NCBI RefSeq assembly: GCF_036763085.1
Contig: NZ_JBAIYU010000011.1
Coordinates: forward strand, 1-64,000
DNA length: 64,000 bases
Source: JBAIYU01 sp036763085
GTDB taxonomy: Bacteria > Bacillota > Negativicutes > DSM-1736 > Dendrosporobacteraceae
Direction: 5' to 3'
Each line of letters starts with the position of its first letter. The first letter of the stretch is position 1. Positions 45,137-55,018 of the stretch are shown here, piece after piece. The translations under genes were made by a program, and so were the position numbers. Below the pieces are notes generated by a model. That model worked only from the letters and a program-made list of their open reading frames with translations, was not told where the DNA came from and ran no database searches.

Positions 45137-45883
45137 TTAGAACAGAAACACAAAGAGTATCAGCACCTCAGTTAATTCTGTCAGGGCGCCATAAACGTCG
45201 CCAGTCAGTCCACCAATCAAATTTGTAATATACTTGGAAAATAAGTACGCAAATACCGATGCTGCTAAAAAACACAGTATGGCTTTACCACCAGTTAGCA
45301 AGACAATTAAAAGTGTTAGTACAGTTGAGATGAGCAGTGTCTTTTTGTCTGCAAACTCAGCAAAAGCCTTGCCTATTCCGTCAGGCTTGGCATAAGGAAA
45401 AGCAGTAATACCTACTACCATCGCAAAACGGCCTAATATCGGCATTAAAAAAAGTGAAGTTGGTAAAATCGATGGCGATATATCAAGAATTAAAGACCAC
45501 TTTATCAGGACGAGCAAACAAAAGGCCATAACACCATTTGCGCCGACCCTGCTGTCTTTCATTATTTCCAACATACGTTCCCGTGAACGTCCAGAAAATA
45601 TTCCGTCCATGGTATCCATAAAACCGTCGCAGTGCAATCCTCCGGTAAGGATTACTGTAAATAAAAGTAAAACTGCAGCGCTAACATTGGGCGGGATGTA
45701 AATTCCAATCGAGGGTAATATACTTTCAAATAGATGGCTAATTGCCGCAAAGACTAAACCCAAGACTGCTCCTATTAAGGGGAAATATTTTACACTGCGT
45801 CCAAAGCTTTTCGGAGACCACTCTGTTTGTTTTATAATATATATACGAGTCAAAAATTGCAAGCCAGTAATAAAGTCATACAT
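45137..45883 (-). CDS. cobS: Adenosylcobinamide-GDP ribazoletransferase CobS
   Basis: A 248-aa integral membrane enzyme that joins the activated cobinamide to alpha-ribazole(-phosphate), the last assembly step. Several hydrophobic helices and the conserved acidic GGLHCDGFMDTMDGIFSG motif (about 80-98) are present. It starts at ATG 45883. It follows cbiB, another membrane enzyme of the same branch. Confidence 0.93.
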   Translation of the reverse strand: MYDFITGLQFLTRIYIIKQTEWSPKSFGRSVKYFPLIGAVLGLVFAAISHLFESILPSIGIYIPPNVSAAVLLLFTVILTGGLHCDGFMDTMDGIFSGRSRERMLEIMKDSRVGANGVMAFCLLVLIKWSLILDISPSILPTSLFLMPILGRFAMVVGITAFPYAKPDGIGKAFAEFADKKTLLISTVLTLLIVLLTGGKAILCFLAASVFAYLFSKYITNLIGGLTGDVYGALTELTEVLILFVFLF

Positions 45884-45905
45884 TTATCTCTTAAATCTCC
45901 TCAAG

Positions 45906-46853
45906 CTAAAAACTAAGATTTATTAAAAGGATAGCAACCGCAAATAAACCTGTAACTAACCCCATTATATAAACTGTTTGCCGTATATGTACTGGACTCA
46001 AGTTATTTCTAGACTCACCCATGTATGCACGGAATGACTCCACCCCGCCATAATAGTTAAGCCCGCCTAATCTTACACCTAACGCTCCAGCTACACCTGC
46101 TTCGGCATAACCGCTGTTGGGGCTTGGGTGCTTATGGGCATCACGCTTGATGGAATATAAAGAGTTTTTAGCATCATACCGTAATAAGAATGCTGAAATT
46201 ATTATCAGCATAGCTGTTATTCGGGCGGGAATAAAATTAAATAAGTCGTCAGTTCGGGCAGCGGCCATACCAAAATCAAGATATTTTTCATTTTTGTAAC
46301 CCACCATCGAATCCATGGTATTTACAGCCCGGTAAAGAAATGCTAAAGGTACACCACCAATTGCAAAATAAAAGAGTGGTGAGATGATCCCGTCGACAAT
46401 ATTTTCGGCAATTGTTTCTACTGTCGCTCGAGTTACCTCACTTACATCTAATTTTTTTGTATCGCGTCCTACAATCCAACCGACTTTATATCGCGCTTGC
46501 TCTAAATTCTTCTGTACTAAATAACGTCTTATTTCCTCCCCTGCTTCGGCCAAACTTCGGGGGGAGATTGTAAAACTTAGCAGAATAGCGCTGCCAATAA
46601 AAGCAGCATAAGGATGAATAGTTTCTAAAAAATAAATTATCAGCCAAACAGCACTATAAGTAGTTGAAAGAACAAGAAGAACCAGTAATAATCCTAAATA
46701 TTTCTTTTTTATACTTGGATAGTTTGGCATCAATAACTTGCTTTCTATTAAACCGACCAAATTGCCGATTAGGACTACCGGATGCAATTTAGATCTAGGG
46801 TCACCAATTATGGCATCAAAAAAAATTGCCAGAATGGGCATATATTTTTCCAT
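45906..46853 (-). CDS. cbiB: Adenosylcobinamide-phosphate synthase CbiB
   Basis: A 315-aa membrane protein that attaches aminopropanol phosphate to adenosylcobyric acid. Signature regions: FDAIIGDPRSKLHPVVLIG, ATVETIAENIVDGIISPLFYF, and HPSPNSGYAEAGVAGALGVRLGG. ATG 46853 starts 1 nt after the cbiP stop; a GTG three codons earlier (46862) overlaps cbiP. Either start is possible. Confidence 0.92.
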   Translation of the reverse strand: MEKYMPILAIFFDAIIGDPRSKLHPVVLIGNLVGLIESKLLMPNYPSIKKKYLGLLLVLLVLSTTYSAVWLIIYFLETIHPYAAFIGSAILLSFTISPRSLAEAGEEIRRYLVQKNLEQARYKVGWIVGRDTKKLDVSEVTRATVETIAENIVDGIISPLFYFAIGGVPLAFLYRAVNTMDSMVGYKNEKYLDFGMAAARTDDLFNFIPARITAMLIIISAFLLRYDAKNSLYSIKRDAHKHPSPNSGYAEAGVAGALGVRLGGLNYYGGVESFRAYMGESRNNLSPVHIRQTVYIMGLVTGLFAVAILLINLSF

Positions 46854-46854
46854 C

Positions 46855-48375
46855 TTATACACCCATTACTTTATAAACTAATTCCATATTAAGACTATTT
46901 CTTACGACTTCAGCCAAACGGTCATAACTAGCCTGCTTACGGTTATATGTATTTAGGACAGAGTTTATCGGCTTCAGTCCTTTTCGCACTCTAATAGCAT
47001 CTAATATTGAACGGCGATAAGCGTCATTATCAAAAATGCCATGAATATATGTTCCCATAACAAGCCCATCTTGGCGAACGACGCCGTCACAGTGCTGAAC
47101 GGGCTGATCGGAGCGGCTGGTTATATTAAAAGCGTGTCTAACAGGTGTAAGAAATTCGGTTCTCCCCATATGTATTTCATAGCCAGTCATATTATCGTTA
47201 TTGTAGTCTACTCCTAAAAATCCGTTACCTCGGCTTGACACTGTAACCTGATGAGTTATTTTACTTGCTGCAAAAGTTGTTCTAATATCTAGTAAACCAA
47301 GACCATCTACTCTATCTAAGTTTGATTCAGTATGCTCTGGATCTAATATCTCAGTCCCAAGCATCTGGTAACCTCCGCATATACCAACGATCGGAGTACC
47401 TGAATCAATTAGGGAAATAATTTCGGACTCGTATCCCTGTTGACGCAAGTAGAGCAAATCTTCAGTAGTATTTTTACTACCTGGTAGTATTATTAAATCA
47501 GGGGTTCCAATTCGTTCACCCTGACGAATGTAACGTACTTTAACATCTGGCTCGTTAGCTAATGCATCAAAGTCCGTAAAGTTAGATATTTTAGGTGTTC
47601 TTAAAACTGCTATTTCAATTTCGCAATCCTGTGTCAATGTTGTTTTCTCATCAAGTGATACAGAATCCTCATCATCAATCCCTAAGTTTTCCAAGTGTGG
47701 AATAACTCCCACCACCGGCTTTCCTGTTTTGGTTTCAAGAAACTCAAGCGCAGGAGTTAGCAGGTTTATATCACCGCGGAACTTATTAATGATTATTCCT
47801 TTTACCAAGTCTCGCTCATCCGGCTCTAGCAATTCTAAAGTGCCGACAACTGACGCCAAAGCTCCGCCTCTATCTATATCTGCAATAAGGAGTACAGGAG
47901 CGTTAAGCATTTTTGCTATCCGCATATTTACAATATCGTTGGCTTTTAAATTAACCTCAGCCGGACTTCCAGCTCCTTCGATAACTATTGTATCAAAATT
48001 ACTGGACAGTTTATTAAGACACTCGCGAATGACACCTAGTGCCTTCAGGCTATATTCCGTATGATATTGTTTGGCAGACATATTCCCGATTGGTTTTCCC
48101 ATTAAAATAACTTGCGAACAAGAGTTTCCTGTAGGCTTTAGTAAAACCGGATTCATTTCAACAAAAGGATCAAGACCTGCTGCTTCAGCTTGGGCAACTT
48201 GCGCCCGTCCCATTTCGCCGCCATCTTTTGTAACATATGAGTTTAAGGCCATGTTTTGCGCTTTAAACGGCACAACTTTTTGTCCGTCCTGCAAAAAGAT
48301 TCGACACAATGCCGTTGTTAGAATACTTTTGCCAACATGTGAACTTGTACCTTGAAGCATTATTGTTTTAGCCAT
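46855..48375 (-). CDS. cbiP: Cobyric acid synthase CbiP (CobQ)
   Basis: Glutamine-dependent amidase for four side chains of adenosylcobyrinate a,c-diamide. In the 506-aa product the N-terminal P-loop-like domain is MLQGTSSHVGKSILTTALCR, and the C-terminal class I amidotransferase domain has its catalytic Cys in VGICGGYQMLG and His in THGIFDN-type YIHGIFDN. It starts at ATG 48375 with GGAGGA, 1 nt from cobU. Confidence 0.95.
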   Translation of the reverse strand: MAKTIMLQGTSSHVGKSILTTALCRIFLQDGQKVVPFKAQNMALNSYVTKDGGEMGRAQVAQAEAAGLDPFVEMNPVLLKPTGNSCSQVILMGKPIGNMSAKQYHTEYSLKALGVIRECLNKLSSNFDTIVIEGAGSPAEVNLKANDIVNMRIAKMLNAPVLLIADIDRGGALASVVGTLELLEPDERDLVKGIIINKFRGDINLLTPALEFLETKTGKPVVGVIPHLENLGIDDEDSVSLDEKTTLTQDCEIEIAVLRTPKISNFTDFDALANEPDVKVRYIRQGERIGTPDLIILPGSKNTTEDLLYLRQQGYESEIISLIDSGTPIVGICGGYQMLGTEILDPEHTESNLDRVDGLGLLDIRTTFAASKITHQVTVSSRGNGFLGVDYNNDNMTGYEIHMGRTEFLTPVRHAFNITSRSDQPVQHCDGVVRQDGLVMGTYIHGIFDNDAYRRSILDAIRVRKGLKPINSVLNTYNRKQASYDRLAEVVRNSLNMELVYKVMGV

Positions 48376-48376
48376 A

Positions 48377-48949
48377 TTATTCCTCCTTGGCTAGTCTTAC
48401 AGCAAGCTGCTTTATATTCACTGGAATTCCGCTTACAACTAGATAAACTTCATCAGCATTTGCTGCTATCTTCTGGTTGACAGCCCCTGCCAAATCACGA
48501 TACTCACGCGCTAGAGCATTTTCAGGAACTATCCCCATTCCGACTTCATTTGTTACTATAATAACATTTGAATCGCAGTTAGCTATACTTTCGGTAAAAC
48601 TAGAAACCGCCTGCATAACATATGTGTATCTTTCTTCTCGTTCACTAGGTGCTTTAGGATCAAGTAATAAATTACTTGTATAGATAGTTAGACAATCAAA
48701 TAGAATTGTGTCACACGTTTTTGATGCTTCAGTAACGGTACTTTCGGCGTTATACGGTGATTCATAGGTATACCAGTTATCCGGGCGGCGTTTACGATGG
48801 AGATTAATTCGTTCTTTCATCTCCTGATCGTAAGCCTGAGCAGTAGCGATATATGCGATGTTCTTGCCTTTTACAGTTGCATACTGTTCGGCGAAAAGGC
48901 TTTTGCCGCTTCTAGCACCGCCGGTAACTAGAATGATTTTTTTTGCCAT
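48377..48949 (-). CDS. cobU: Adenosylcobinamide kinase/guanylyltransferase CobU
   Basis: A 190-aa bifunctional enzyme. P-loop GGARSGKS (10-17) and the conserved RRPDNWYTYE histidine/guanylylation region (HRKRRPDNW) are present. It activates cobinamide as the GDP derivative for CobS. It starts at ATG 48949, 5 nt after cbiA. Confidence 0.94.
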   Translation of the reverse strand: MAKKIILVTGGARSGKSLFAEQYATVKGKNIAYIATAQAYDQEMKERINLHRKRRPDNWYTYESPYNAESTVTEASKTCDTILFDCLTIYTSNLLLDPKAPSEREERYTYVMQAVSSFTESIANCDSNVIIVTNEVGMGIVPENALAREYRDLAGAVNQKIAANADEVYLVVSGIPVNIKQLAVRLAKEE

Positions 48950-48954
48950 TTATA

Positions 48955-50364
48955 TTAACCCCCGTTGGGATAACGTTCTTCTCTAAATTTCTTGCACTTA
49001 GTAATAAGAAGTTCGGCAGCTTTGATATTTCCTGCAAAATGGATATGTAAATAAGTAGCCAATATGTTTTTAAATGCGTATCCGCTCGGGTAAATGATAC
49101 CTGTTCTAACTTTTTTGAAATCAAAAGCCCAAGAGAAATCTGCGTCAACGCAATCTGGTATCATTTGTGAGAAATGGAATTCATGCCCTCGTAAAATGTC
49201 ATTTTTTTGGCAAAGTACGTTATCGCTCACCGCAGCAGCTTCAACATAGCCGACAGTTTGCAACTTTGTGCACATTTCAGAAGATGCAGGTACTAACCCG
49301 ACCATTTCATAAGACTCACCAGTAAAGTTAGTAATTTTTTTAGTTAAGTACATCAGTCCGCCACATTCGGCATATATAGGCATACCTTGTTTTCCTGCGG
49401 TATAAATGGCATTACGCATATTTTGGTTAGCTGAAAGTCTTTCAGCAAACATTTCGGGAAAGCCGCCGCCTAATATAATGCCGTCTACGTTAGGAATAGC
49501 ATTATCCTTTAGCGGACTAAATGGAACTAATTCTGCGCCAAGCTCCATTAAGACCGCTAAACTCTCAGGATAATAAAAGGAAAAAGCTTCGTCATCAGCT
49601 ATGCCAATTCTCACCCCAGATTTAACCGGAATATCTTGAACAGCTATTACCTGATCAAGATATTCTGGTGCTGAGCATGCTAGGTTGACTAACTGAGGTA
49701 TATTGACCTCACGGCCTATTTGATCGGCAATTATGCCCAGAGTTTCTTCTGCAGAATGTTCTGTGACTGGTGTTAGACCTAGATGCCTTTCGGGCAAGGA
49801 AAGCTTATTATTACGATAAATACAGCCTAAAACTGGCACACCTAGCTTTTCAATAGCTGATGAAACCATTATTCTGTGAGTATCTGAGCCGACACGATTT
49901 ATTATTACACCTGCTAAATTTAACTCAGGATCATATGATTTAAAGCCTAGGACGATGGCAGCAGCGCTCTCTCCCATTGATTTAACATCAACAACGAGTA
50001 TAACTGGTGCCTTGAGTATTTTAGCAATAGCAGCGGTGCTGCTAATACCCTCACGGCCGCCGTCGTATAAGCCCATGACACCTTCGATTATTGCTATGTC
50101 GCTTCCATTAGATGTTTTTGCAAAAATATTTGCTATTTTTTCTTGAGGAACCAGCCATGTATCAAGGTTGTGGCCGGGCTTGCCGCTCGCTAGCTTATGA
50201 TATCCGGGATCGATATAGTCTGGTCCAACTTTGTAGGATTGCACGCTTAGACCTTTATGCTTGAGATTGGCCAAAATTCCCGTGACTATAGTCGTTTTTC
50301 CAGCACCACTATTTGTAGCTGCTATGACTATCCGTGGTGTGTTATTTTGCTTCACTAGCTTCAC
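48955..50364 (-). CDS. cbiA: Cobyrinate a,c-diamide synthase CbiA
   Basis: A 469-aa ATP- and glutamine-dependent amidase acting on the a and c carboxylates of the corrin ring. N-terminal P-loop AATNSGAGKTT; C-terminal glutamine amidotransferase with catalytic Cys in AECGGLMYLTK. The start is GTG 50364 with a weak site. Common in anaerobic cobalamin operons. Ni-sirohydrochlorin amidase is an alternative member of the family but the operon argues for CbiA. Confidence 0.93.
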   Translation of the reverse strand: MKLVKQNNTPRIVIAATNSGAGKTTIVTGILANLKHKGLSVQSYKVGPDYIDPGYHKLASGKPGHNLDTWLVPQEKIANIFAKTSNGSDIAIIEGVMGLYDGGREGISSTAAIAKILKAPVILVVDVKSMGESAAAIVLGFKSYDPELNLAGVIINRVGSDTHRIMVSSAIEKLGVPVLGCIYRNNKLSLPERHLGLTPVTEHSAEETLGIIADQIGREVNIPQLVNLACSAPEYLDQVIAVQDIPVKSGVRIGIADDEAFSFYYPESLAVLMELGAELVPFSPLKDNAIPNVDGIILGGGFPEMFAERLSANQNMRNAIYTAGKQGMPIYAECGGLMYLTKKITNFTGESYEMVGLVPASSEMCTKLQTVGYVEAAAVSDNVLCQKNDILRGHEFHFSQMIPDCVDADFSWAFDFKKVRTGIIYPSGYAFKNILATYLHIHFAGNIKAAELLITKCKKFREERYPNGG

Positions 50365-50386
50365 CCCAATCGCTAACTTATTGATA

Positions 50387-51013
50387 TTACTTATTTAGCA
50401 TATAAAGTAAGGCGTTAGTTATTGACGCGGCTATGGGGCTGCCGCCCTTATTCCCTACAACAGTTATATATGGAACTGGAGACACTTCACTTAGCAAATC
50501 TTTCGATTCACAAGCACCAACAAAACCTACAGGCACTCCAATTATCAGAGCAGGGCGGATATGCGTCTGCTCCATTAATTTAATAACCTCAAAAAGAGCT
50601 GTTGGCGCATTGCCGATTGCGACAATAGCGCCATCAAGCTGTTCGCCAAACTGACGCATAGCTGCCATTGAGCGAGTTATGCCTTGTTCTTTGGCAATAA
50701 CTGCAACTTGAGGATCAGCAATCAGGCAATGAACGCTTCCGCCATATTCTGCTAACCTGGTTTTATTTATACCTGTGCGGACCATCTCCACGTCACAGTA
50801 AATATTGCGTCCAGATTTTAGCGCTTTACAGCCAGCGGCTATAGCTTCAGGATGTATTCGTATTACAGATGCATATTCTGGGTCTCCCGCTGAGTGAATA
50901 ATCCTTGAGTAGACCTTTGTTTCCTCTGGGCTTAGATTATAGTCAGTTAAATAAGGAGCAATAATTTCCATACTGCGCGCTTCAATGCCAGCAGGATCTG
51001 TCATAAATTCCAT
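50387..51013 (-). CDS. cbiC: Cobalt-precorrin-8 methylmutase CbiC
   Basis: A 208-aa enzyme that moves a methyl from C11 to C12 to form cobyrinate. Signature MEFMTDPAGIEARSMEII, the active-site His region IIHSAGDPEYA, and NAPTALFEVIKLM are visible. It starts at ATG 51013 with GGAGGT 8 nt upstream; it lies 1 nt from cbiJ. Confidence 0.95.
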   Translation of the reverse strand: MEFMTDPAGIEARSMEIIAPYLTDYNLSPEETKVYSRIIHSAGDPEYASVIRIHPEAIAAGCKALKSGRNIYCDVEMVRTGINKTRLAEYGGSVHCLIADPQVAVIAKEQGITRSMAAMRQFGEQLDGAIVAIGNAPTALFEVIKLMEQTHIRPALIIGVPVGFVGACESKDLLSEVSPVPYITVVGNKGGSPIAASITNALLYMLNK

Positions 51014-51014
51014 T

Positions 51015-51776
51015 TTATATAACCTCCGTTAAAGATCGTATGACATCATGGCAGTTATAAACTACCTCACTATATTGAATTTTTGGGCGGTCAATTATTA
51101 TAATCGGTAATCCTAACTCGATAGCGGCGCTCACTTTGGTATCACTGCCGCCAAGTTTACCGCTGTTTTTAGTAACAACTACATCAGCCTTAAACTCCCT
51201 GAAAAGCATGAGATTTAAGTCGTGAGAAAAAGGCCCTTGCATAGCTATAATGTCTCTTGGGTTGAATCCTAAATCAAAACACTCCTTGATTACAATTGGG
51301 TCAGGAAGAACTCTAGCTATTAGTCGGTGATTTTTAAGAGCTGGCTCATTCTTAAAAGTACTTAGCATACGACTGCCTGTTGTCAAAAAAACAACATGTC
51401 CGGTTATTGCAGCTTTTTTAGCCGCAGCCTCATAGTCATTCACAAGCTCAAGTTTGTGATATTTAGGTAATGAAATTACCGGGCGCTCATAGCGAATGTA
51501 TTTTAATCCTAACGTCCTGCTAACATCCATCGCATTTTGGGAAACATTCACTGCATAAGGATGAGTAGCATCCACTATTGCCTTTATATCATGATCCGTT
51601 ATTATGCTAACAAGCTGCTCTGCATTTAACGGCCTAGCATTTATAGTTATTTCATTATTTGTAATTAACTCTTTACCATAGCCGCTTACTACAGAAACCA
51701 TTACTTTAAGACCGGTACTAACCAAGCTGTCAGCTAAATCGCGTCCATCCTTTGTACCAGCCAGCACTAATATCAT
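51015..51776 (-). CDS. cbiJ: Cobalt-precorrin-6A reductase CbiJ
   Basis: A 253-aa NAD(P)H-dependent reductase of the C18-C19 bond. Motifs LAGTKDGRDLA, VDATHPYAVNVSQNAM and YIRYERP are typical of CbiJ/CobK. It starts at ATG 51776 overlapping cbiH by 4 nt (ATGA). Confidence 0.93.
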   Translation of the reverse strand: MILVLAGTKDGRDLADSLVSTGLKVMVSVVSGYGKELITNNEITINARPLNAEQLVSIITDHDIKAIVDATHPYAVNVSQNAMDVSRTLGLKYIRYERPVISLPKYHKLELVNDYEAAAKKAAITGHVVFLTTGSRMLSTFKNEPALKNHRLIARVLPDPIVIKECFDLGFNPRDIIAMQGPFSHDLNLMLFREFKADVVVTKNSGKLGGSDTKVSAAIELGLPIIIIDRPKIQYSEVVYNCHDVIRSLTEVI

Positions 51777-52597
51777 ACGTGATAGCCCCGAGGAGTAATC
51801 ATTCGCCCATCTTGAACATAGGTTTGACTATTTCCGATAATGACTAGTGAGAACATGTCGATATGTTCTTTGGTGAAATTGCCAAGATCAGAAATGGTCA
51901 TGTTTTCGCCGCTGCGGCTGGCATGATGAACAATTCCTACTGGAGTTGACGAATCACGGTGTTTTAATACTATCTGACGTACTTCCTCAATTTGGGTAAC
52001 TCGCTTTTTACTTTTAGGATTATAAATCGCTATAACAAAGTCACCGGCGGCAGCCATTTCCGCACGTTTCTTAATTAAATCCCAAGGTGTCAGTAAATCG
52101 CTTAGACTTATAACAGCGAAATCATGCATTAAGGGAGCACCCAAAATTGCTGCAGATGCGCCGACAGCACTGATTCCCGGAACTATAGTTACCTTTGGAC
52201 GCGTACTTTCGGGAAGTTTCATTGCAAGTTCTAAAACTAGCCCCGCCATGCCGTAAATACCAGGGTCGCCACTTGAAACTACTGCTACTTTATTGCCCTT
52301 CGCAGCCTCGTCAACAGCCATTTGACAGCGTTCAACTTCTTGCATCATTGCTGTTCCAATAATCTTTTTATGATCAATCAATTCGGTAATTAAATTTATG
52401 TAAGTAGTGTAGCCAACTACGATATCTGCTGTTTCGATTGCTTCACGAGCCCGGGGTGTCATATCTTCTAAACTACCTGGTCCGATACCTATTACGACTA
52501 TTTCGCCTGCACAATAGCCACTGTTACCCTCCCGAATTTCGACTTGGGAAGTAGTATTTTGCTGTTCTGGCTCGCCAATATTGCTGTTGCTTCGCAT
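51773..52597 (-). CDS. cbiH: Cobalt-precorrin-3B C17-methyltransferase CbiH
   Basis: A 274-aa SAM-dependent methyltransferase that also drives ring contraction. The core begins at IVVIGIGPGSLEDMTPRA (about residue 33) and contains VSSGDPGIYGMAG and VPGISAVGASAAILGAPLMHDFAVISLSD. The frame starts at ATG 52597 and overlaps the end of cbiG by 100 nt, giving an unusual N-terminal extension of about 32 residues. There is no ATG, GTG or TTG nearer the core. GGAG lies 10 nt before 52597. Confidence 0.9.
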   Translation of the reverse strand: MRSNSNIGEPEQQNTTSQVEIREGNSGYCAGEIVVIGIGPGSLEDMTPRAREAIETADIVVGYTTYINLITELIDHKKIIGTAMMQEVERCQMAVDEAAKGNKVAVVSSGDPGIYGMAGLVLELAMKLPESTRPKVTIVPGISAVGASAAILGAPLMHDFAVISLSDLLTPWDLIKKRAEMAAAGDFVIAIYNPKSKKRVTQIEEVRQIVLKHRDSSTPVGIVHHASRSGENMTISDLGNFTKEHIDMFSLVIIGNSQTYVQDGRMITPRGYHV

Positions 52598-53550
52598 ACA
52601 TTTCCAACTCCAATCTTATCATTCACAAAACTTGATATATCTAGATTATGTTTTTCAATCGTACTTTTAATTTCATCATTTGTATAAAATTTTATCGGTA
52701 CATTCAGCTCTTCAGATGTATCTAATAGACCTTGCTCGTCGCTTTTTAAAGTAGTGCTACCAATTATACAAATACTTTTTTTGCTTTTGCCTGCTATTTG
52801 GCAGGCAGTATCTATAGCATCGCTTATTTCTTGTTTCGATGTGCCGCGTCGGCAGCCTATACCAATTGCGAGTGTCGGCGGCCGCAGAAACAAGTGCTGA
52901 CTTTTTACTTTAATTGCGCGGTCGGTAATTATAACCGAGAAAGCATGATCACTTTCATGCAGTGTGGCCAAATCACATATTTTAACGCCTAATATGGCTG
53001 CTTGTTCTGAGTACCATGCACTTTTAGAGAGCGTATAATCAAGAAAAAAATCAACATGCTCATTGTTAGCTAATGCAGCATTTGCTTTTTTTAAATTATC
53101 AAAAGGATCAAAAGCTAAGCCTAGCTTTACAGCTAATATATCAGCCGCCGGTTTGCCGGCAACATCAGTTGCGGTAGTAATCACAGGCGAGGCTGATATA
53201 TTACTGGCTATCAATCTCGTCAAATCATTGGCACCGCCTATATGGCCTGCCAGCAAACTAATAACATTAATGCCGGCTTCATCTGCAACAATAACGGCTG
53301 GATCAGTTCGTTTATCTAAGATATGCGGAGCAATAACCCGGACAACAATTCCTGCAGCCATAACAAAAATAAGACCATCATAACTTTGAAATATCTTTGC
53401 AACAAGATGCTGCAGCGACTCATACTCTTGTCCATATTTTAAAGGATTGCGTCCCTTTTTTACAAAAATATCAACATTGTTGAAATTTTGAGCAATTTTC
53501 TCCGATAAATAAGCACCGTTATTCGTGACAGATATTATTGCAATTTTCAT
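52498..53550 (-). CDS. cbiG: Cobalt-precorrin-5A hydrolase CbiG
   Basis: Opens the delta-lactone ring with release of acetaldehyde. The 350-aa product has the N-terminal CbiG domain (VFVMAAGIVVRVIAPHILDKRTDPAVIVADE), a middle domain (GHIGGANDLTRLIA), and the C-terminal domain (LAIGIGCRRGTSKQEI, ending LLPKSKFGRVTVAI). It starts at ATG 53550 overlapping cbiF by 4 nt. Its last 100 nt are also cbiH coding sequence. Confidence 0.93.
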   Translation of the reverse strand: MKIAIISVTNNGAYLSEKIAQNFNNVDIFVKKGRNPLKYGQEYESLQHLVAKIFQSYDGLIFVMAAGIVVRVIAPHILDKRTDPAVIVADEAGINVISLLAGHIGGANDLTRLIASNISASPVITTATDVAGKPAADILAVKLGLAFDPFDNLKKANAALANNEHVDFFLDYTLSKSAWYSEQAAILGVKICDLATLHESDHAFSVIITDRAIKVKSQHLFLRPPTLAIGIGCRRGTSKQEISDAIDTACQIAGKSKKSICIIGSTTLKSDEQGLLDTSEELNVPIKFYTNDEIKSTIEKHNLDISSFVNDKIGVGNVCEATAILASQNSKILLPKSKFGRVTVAIVQAK

Positions 53551-54302
53551 TTCGCGTCCCGATACATGTGACCAAATTCGGGCGCATATAAGCGTGATAA
53601 TGCATAGTCGCTATCGAGACATCTGCTTACCACGATCATAGCAGTACGGTCAATACTTTGCTCTTTTGTTTTAGCAGCTATATCGCTAAGTGTGCCTCTT
53701 ATAATTTTTTGTTCAGGCCAAGACGCTTTTTGGACTACGGCAATCGGGGTATCCGCAGGATAACCGCCGTTGATTAGCTCATTTGTAACATTGTCCAACA
53801 TATGTACACTTAGAAAGATGCACATGCTTGCATTGTGGCTTGCGAGAGATGCCAGTTTTTCCTTTTCCGGCACAGGTGTTCTGCCTTCGAGCCTTGTTAT
53901 AATTACAGTTTGAGATACTTCAGGCAAAGTATATTCCAGCTTAAGTGCAGCCGCGGTAGCCAAGAATGAGCTTACACCAGGAATTACTTCATATGTAATA
54001 TTAAGCTTATCAAGCTTATCCATTTGTTCTTTAATAGCACCATATATGCTAGGGTCGCCAGTATGGACACGAGCAACTGTCTGATTGCTCTTAGCTGCCT
54101 TTTCCATTACCTCGATTACTTCGTCAAGTGTCATTGAGGCACTGTTATATATAGCAGCTCCCTGCTTAGCAAATGCTAATAAAGCCGGATTAACAAGCGA
54201 TCCAGCATAAATTACTACATCAGCTTCACGAAGTAGTCTTTGTCCTTTTACTGTAATCAGTTCCGGATCTCCAGGGCCGGCCCCTATAAAATATACATTC
54301 AT
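53547..54302 (-). CDS. cbiF: Cobalt-precorrin-4 C11-methyltransferase CbiF
   Basis: A 251-aa SAM-dependent methyltransferase: VYFIGAGPGDPELITVKG, RVHTGDPSIYGAIKEQM, VPGVSSFLATAAALKLEYTLPE. It starts at ATG 54302, sharing one base with the cbiL stop (TAATG). Confidence 0.95.
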   Translation of the reverse strand: MNVYFIGAGPGDPELITVKGQRLLREADVVIYAGSLVNPALLAFAKQGAAIYNSASMTLDEVIEVMEKAAKSNQTVARVHTGDPSIYGAIKEQMDKLDKLNITYEVIPGVSSFLATAAALKLEYTLPEVSQTVIITRLEGRTPVPEKEKLASLASHNASMCIFLSVHMLDNVTNELINGGYPADTPIAVVQKASWPEQKIIRGTLSDIAAKTKEQSIDRTAMIVVSRCLDSDYALSRLYAPEFGHMYRDAK

Positions 54303-55018
54303 TAAAAACCCTCCTGCTTAACTAAAATCAATGATAAATACTCCCGTTTTACACCCCTTAAAGAATTTAAATCACGAGTATAAAATTGATCGGGATAACC
54401 TAGTTTACTCATAAAAACAGCTTTATCTTGAAGTCCAAGTTCTTCGAGAATATCTAAGATTTGTTCATATTTATTGGCTACTTTCATTAAAACTACATTA
54501 GGAAAAGTTGCTAAAATAGGTTTAAGTTCACTTGGATCATCAATTGCGGGAACAATTGCAAGTTTTTCATTACCTTCAGCTAAGGCCCGATTGAGCAGCG
54601 CGGCTGTTGCTGAAAAAGAGGTTACACCTGGTATGCTTTCAACTGAAACATCAGGGATAATTTGCTGTACTTTATTGAGCAGGTAGGTGTATGTGCTGAA
54701 CAGCATTGCATCTCCAATTGTTATGAAGGCAACGTTTTTACCGTCTTTAAGATATTTCGCGATTTTTTGAGCTCCACTTTGCCATTCAGCGTTTAAAATT
54801 TCTTTATCTCGAACCATTGGCGTGGAAATTTCAACTATCTCAGCTGTACTAGAAATATGAGGTTTTGCAACCTTGAGTGCTACACTATCATTTTTATCAC
54901 TTGAACGAGGTATACATATTATATCTGCTGTTTGAAGAATTTCTGCTGCCCTTAAGGTAAGCAGATCGGGTGATCCAGGGCCAACTCCGACTCCAAAAAA
55001 CCTACCTATATTAGCCAT
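54302..55018 (-). CDS. cbiL: Cobalt-precorrin-2 C20-methyltransferase CbiL
   Basis: A 238-aa SAM-dependent methyltransferase and the entry enzyme of the corrin-specific branch. Motifs FFGVGVGPGSPDLLTLRA, ITIGDAMLFSTYTYL and IPGVTSFSATAALLNRALAEG. It starts at ATG 55018, overlapping cbiT by 8 nt. Confidence 0.94.
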   Translation of the reverse strand: MANIGRFFGVGVGPGSPDLLTLRAAEILQTADIICIPRSSDKNDSVALKVAKPHISSTAEIVEISTPMVRDKEILNAEWQSGAQKIAKYLKDGKNVAFITIGDAMLFSTYTYLLNKVQQIIPDVSVESIPGVTSFSATAALLNRALAEGNEKLAIVPAIDDPSELKPILATFPNVVLMKVANKYEQILDILEELGLQDKAVFMSKLGYPDQFYTRDLNSLRGVKREYLSLILVKQEGF

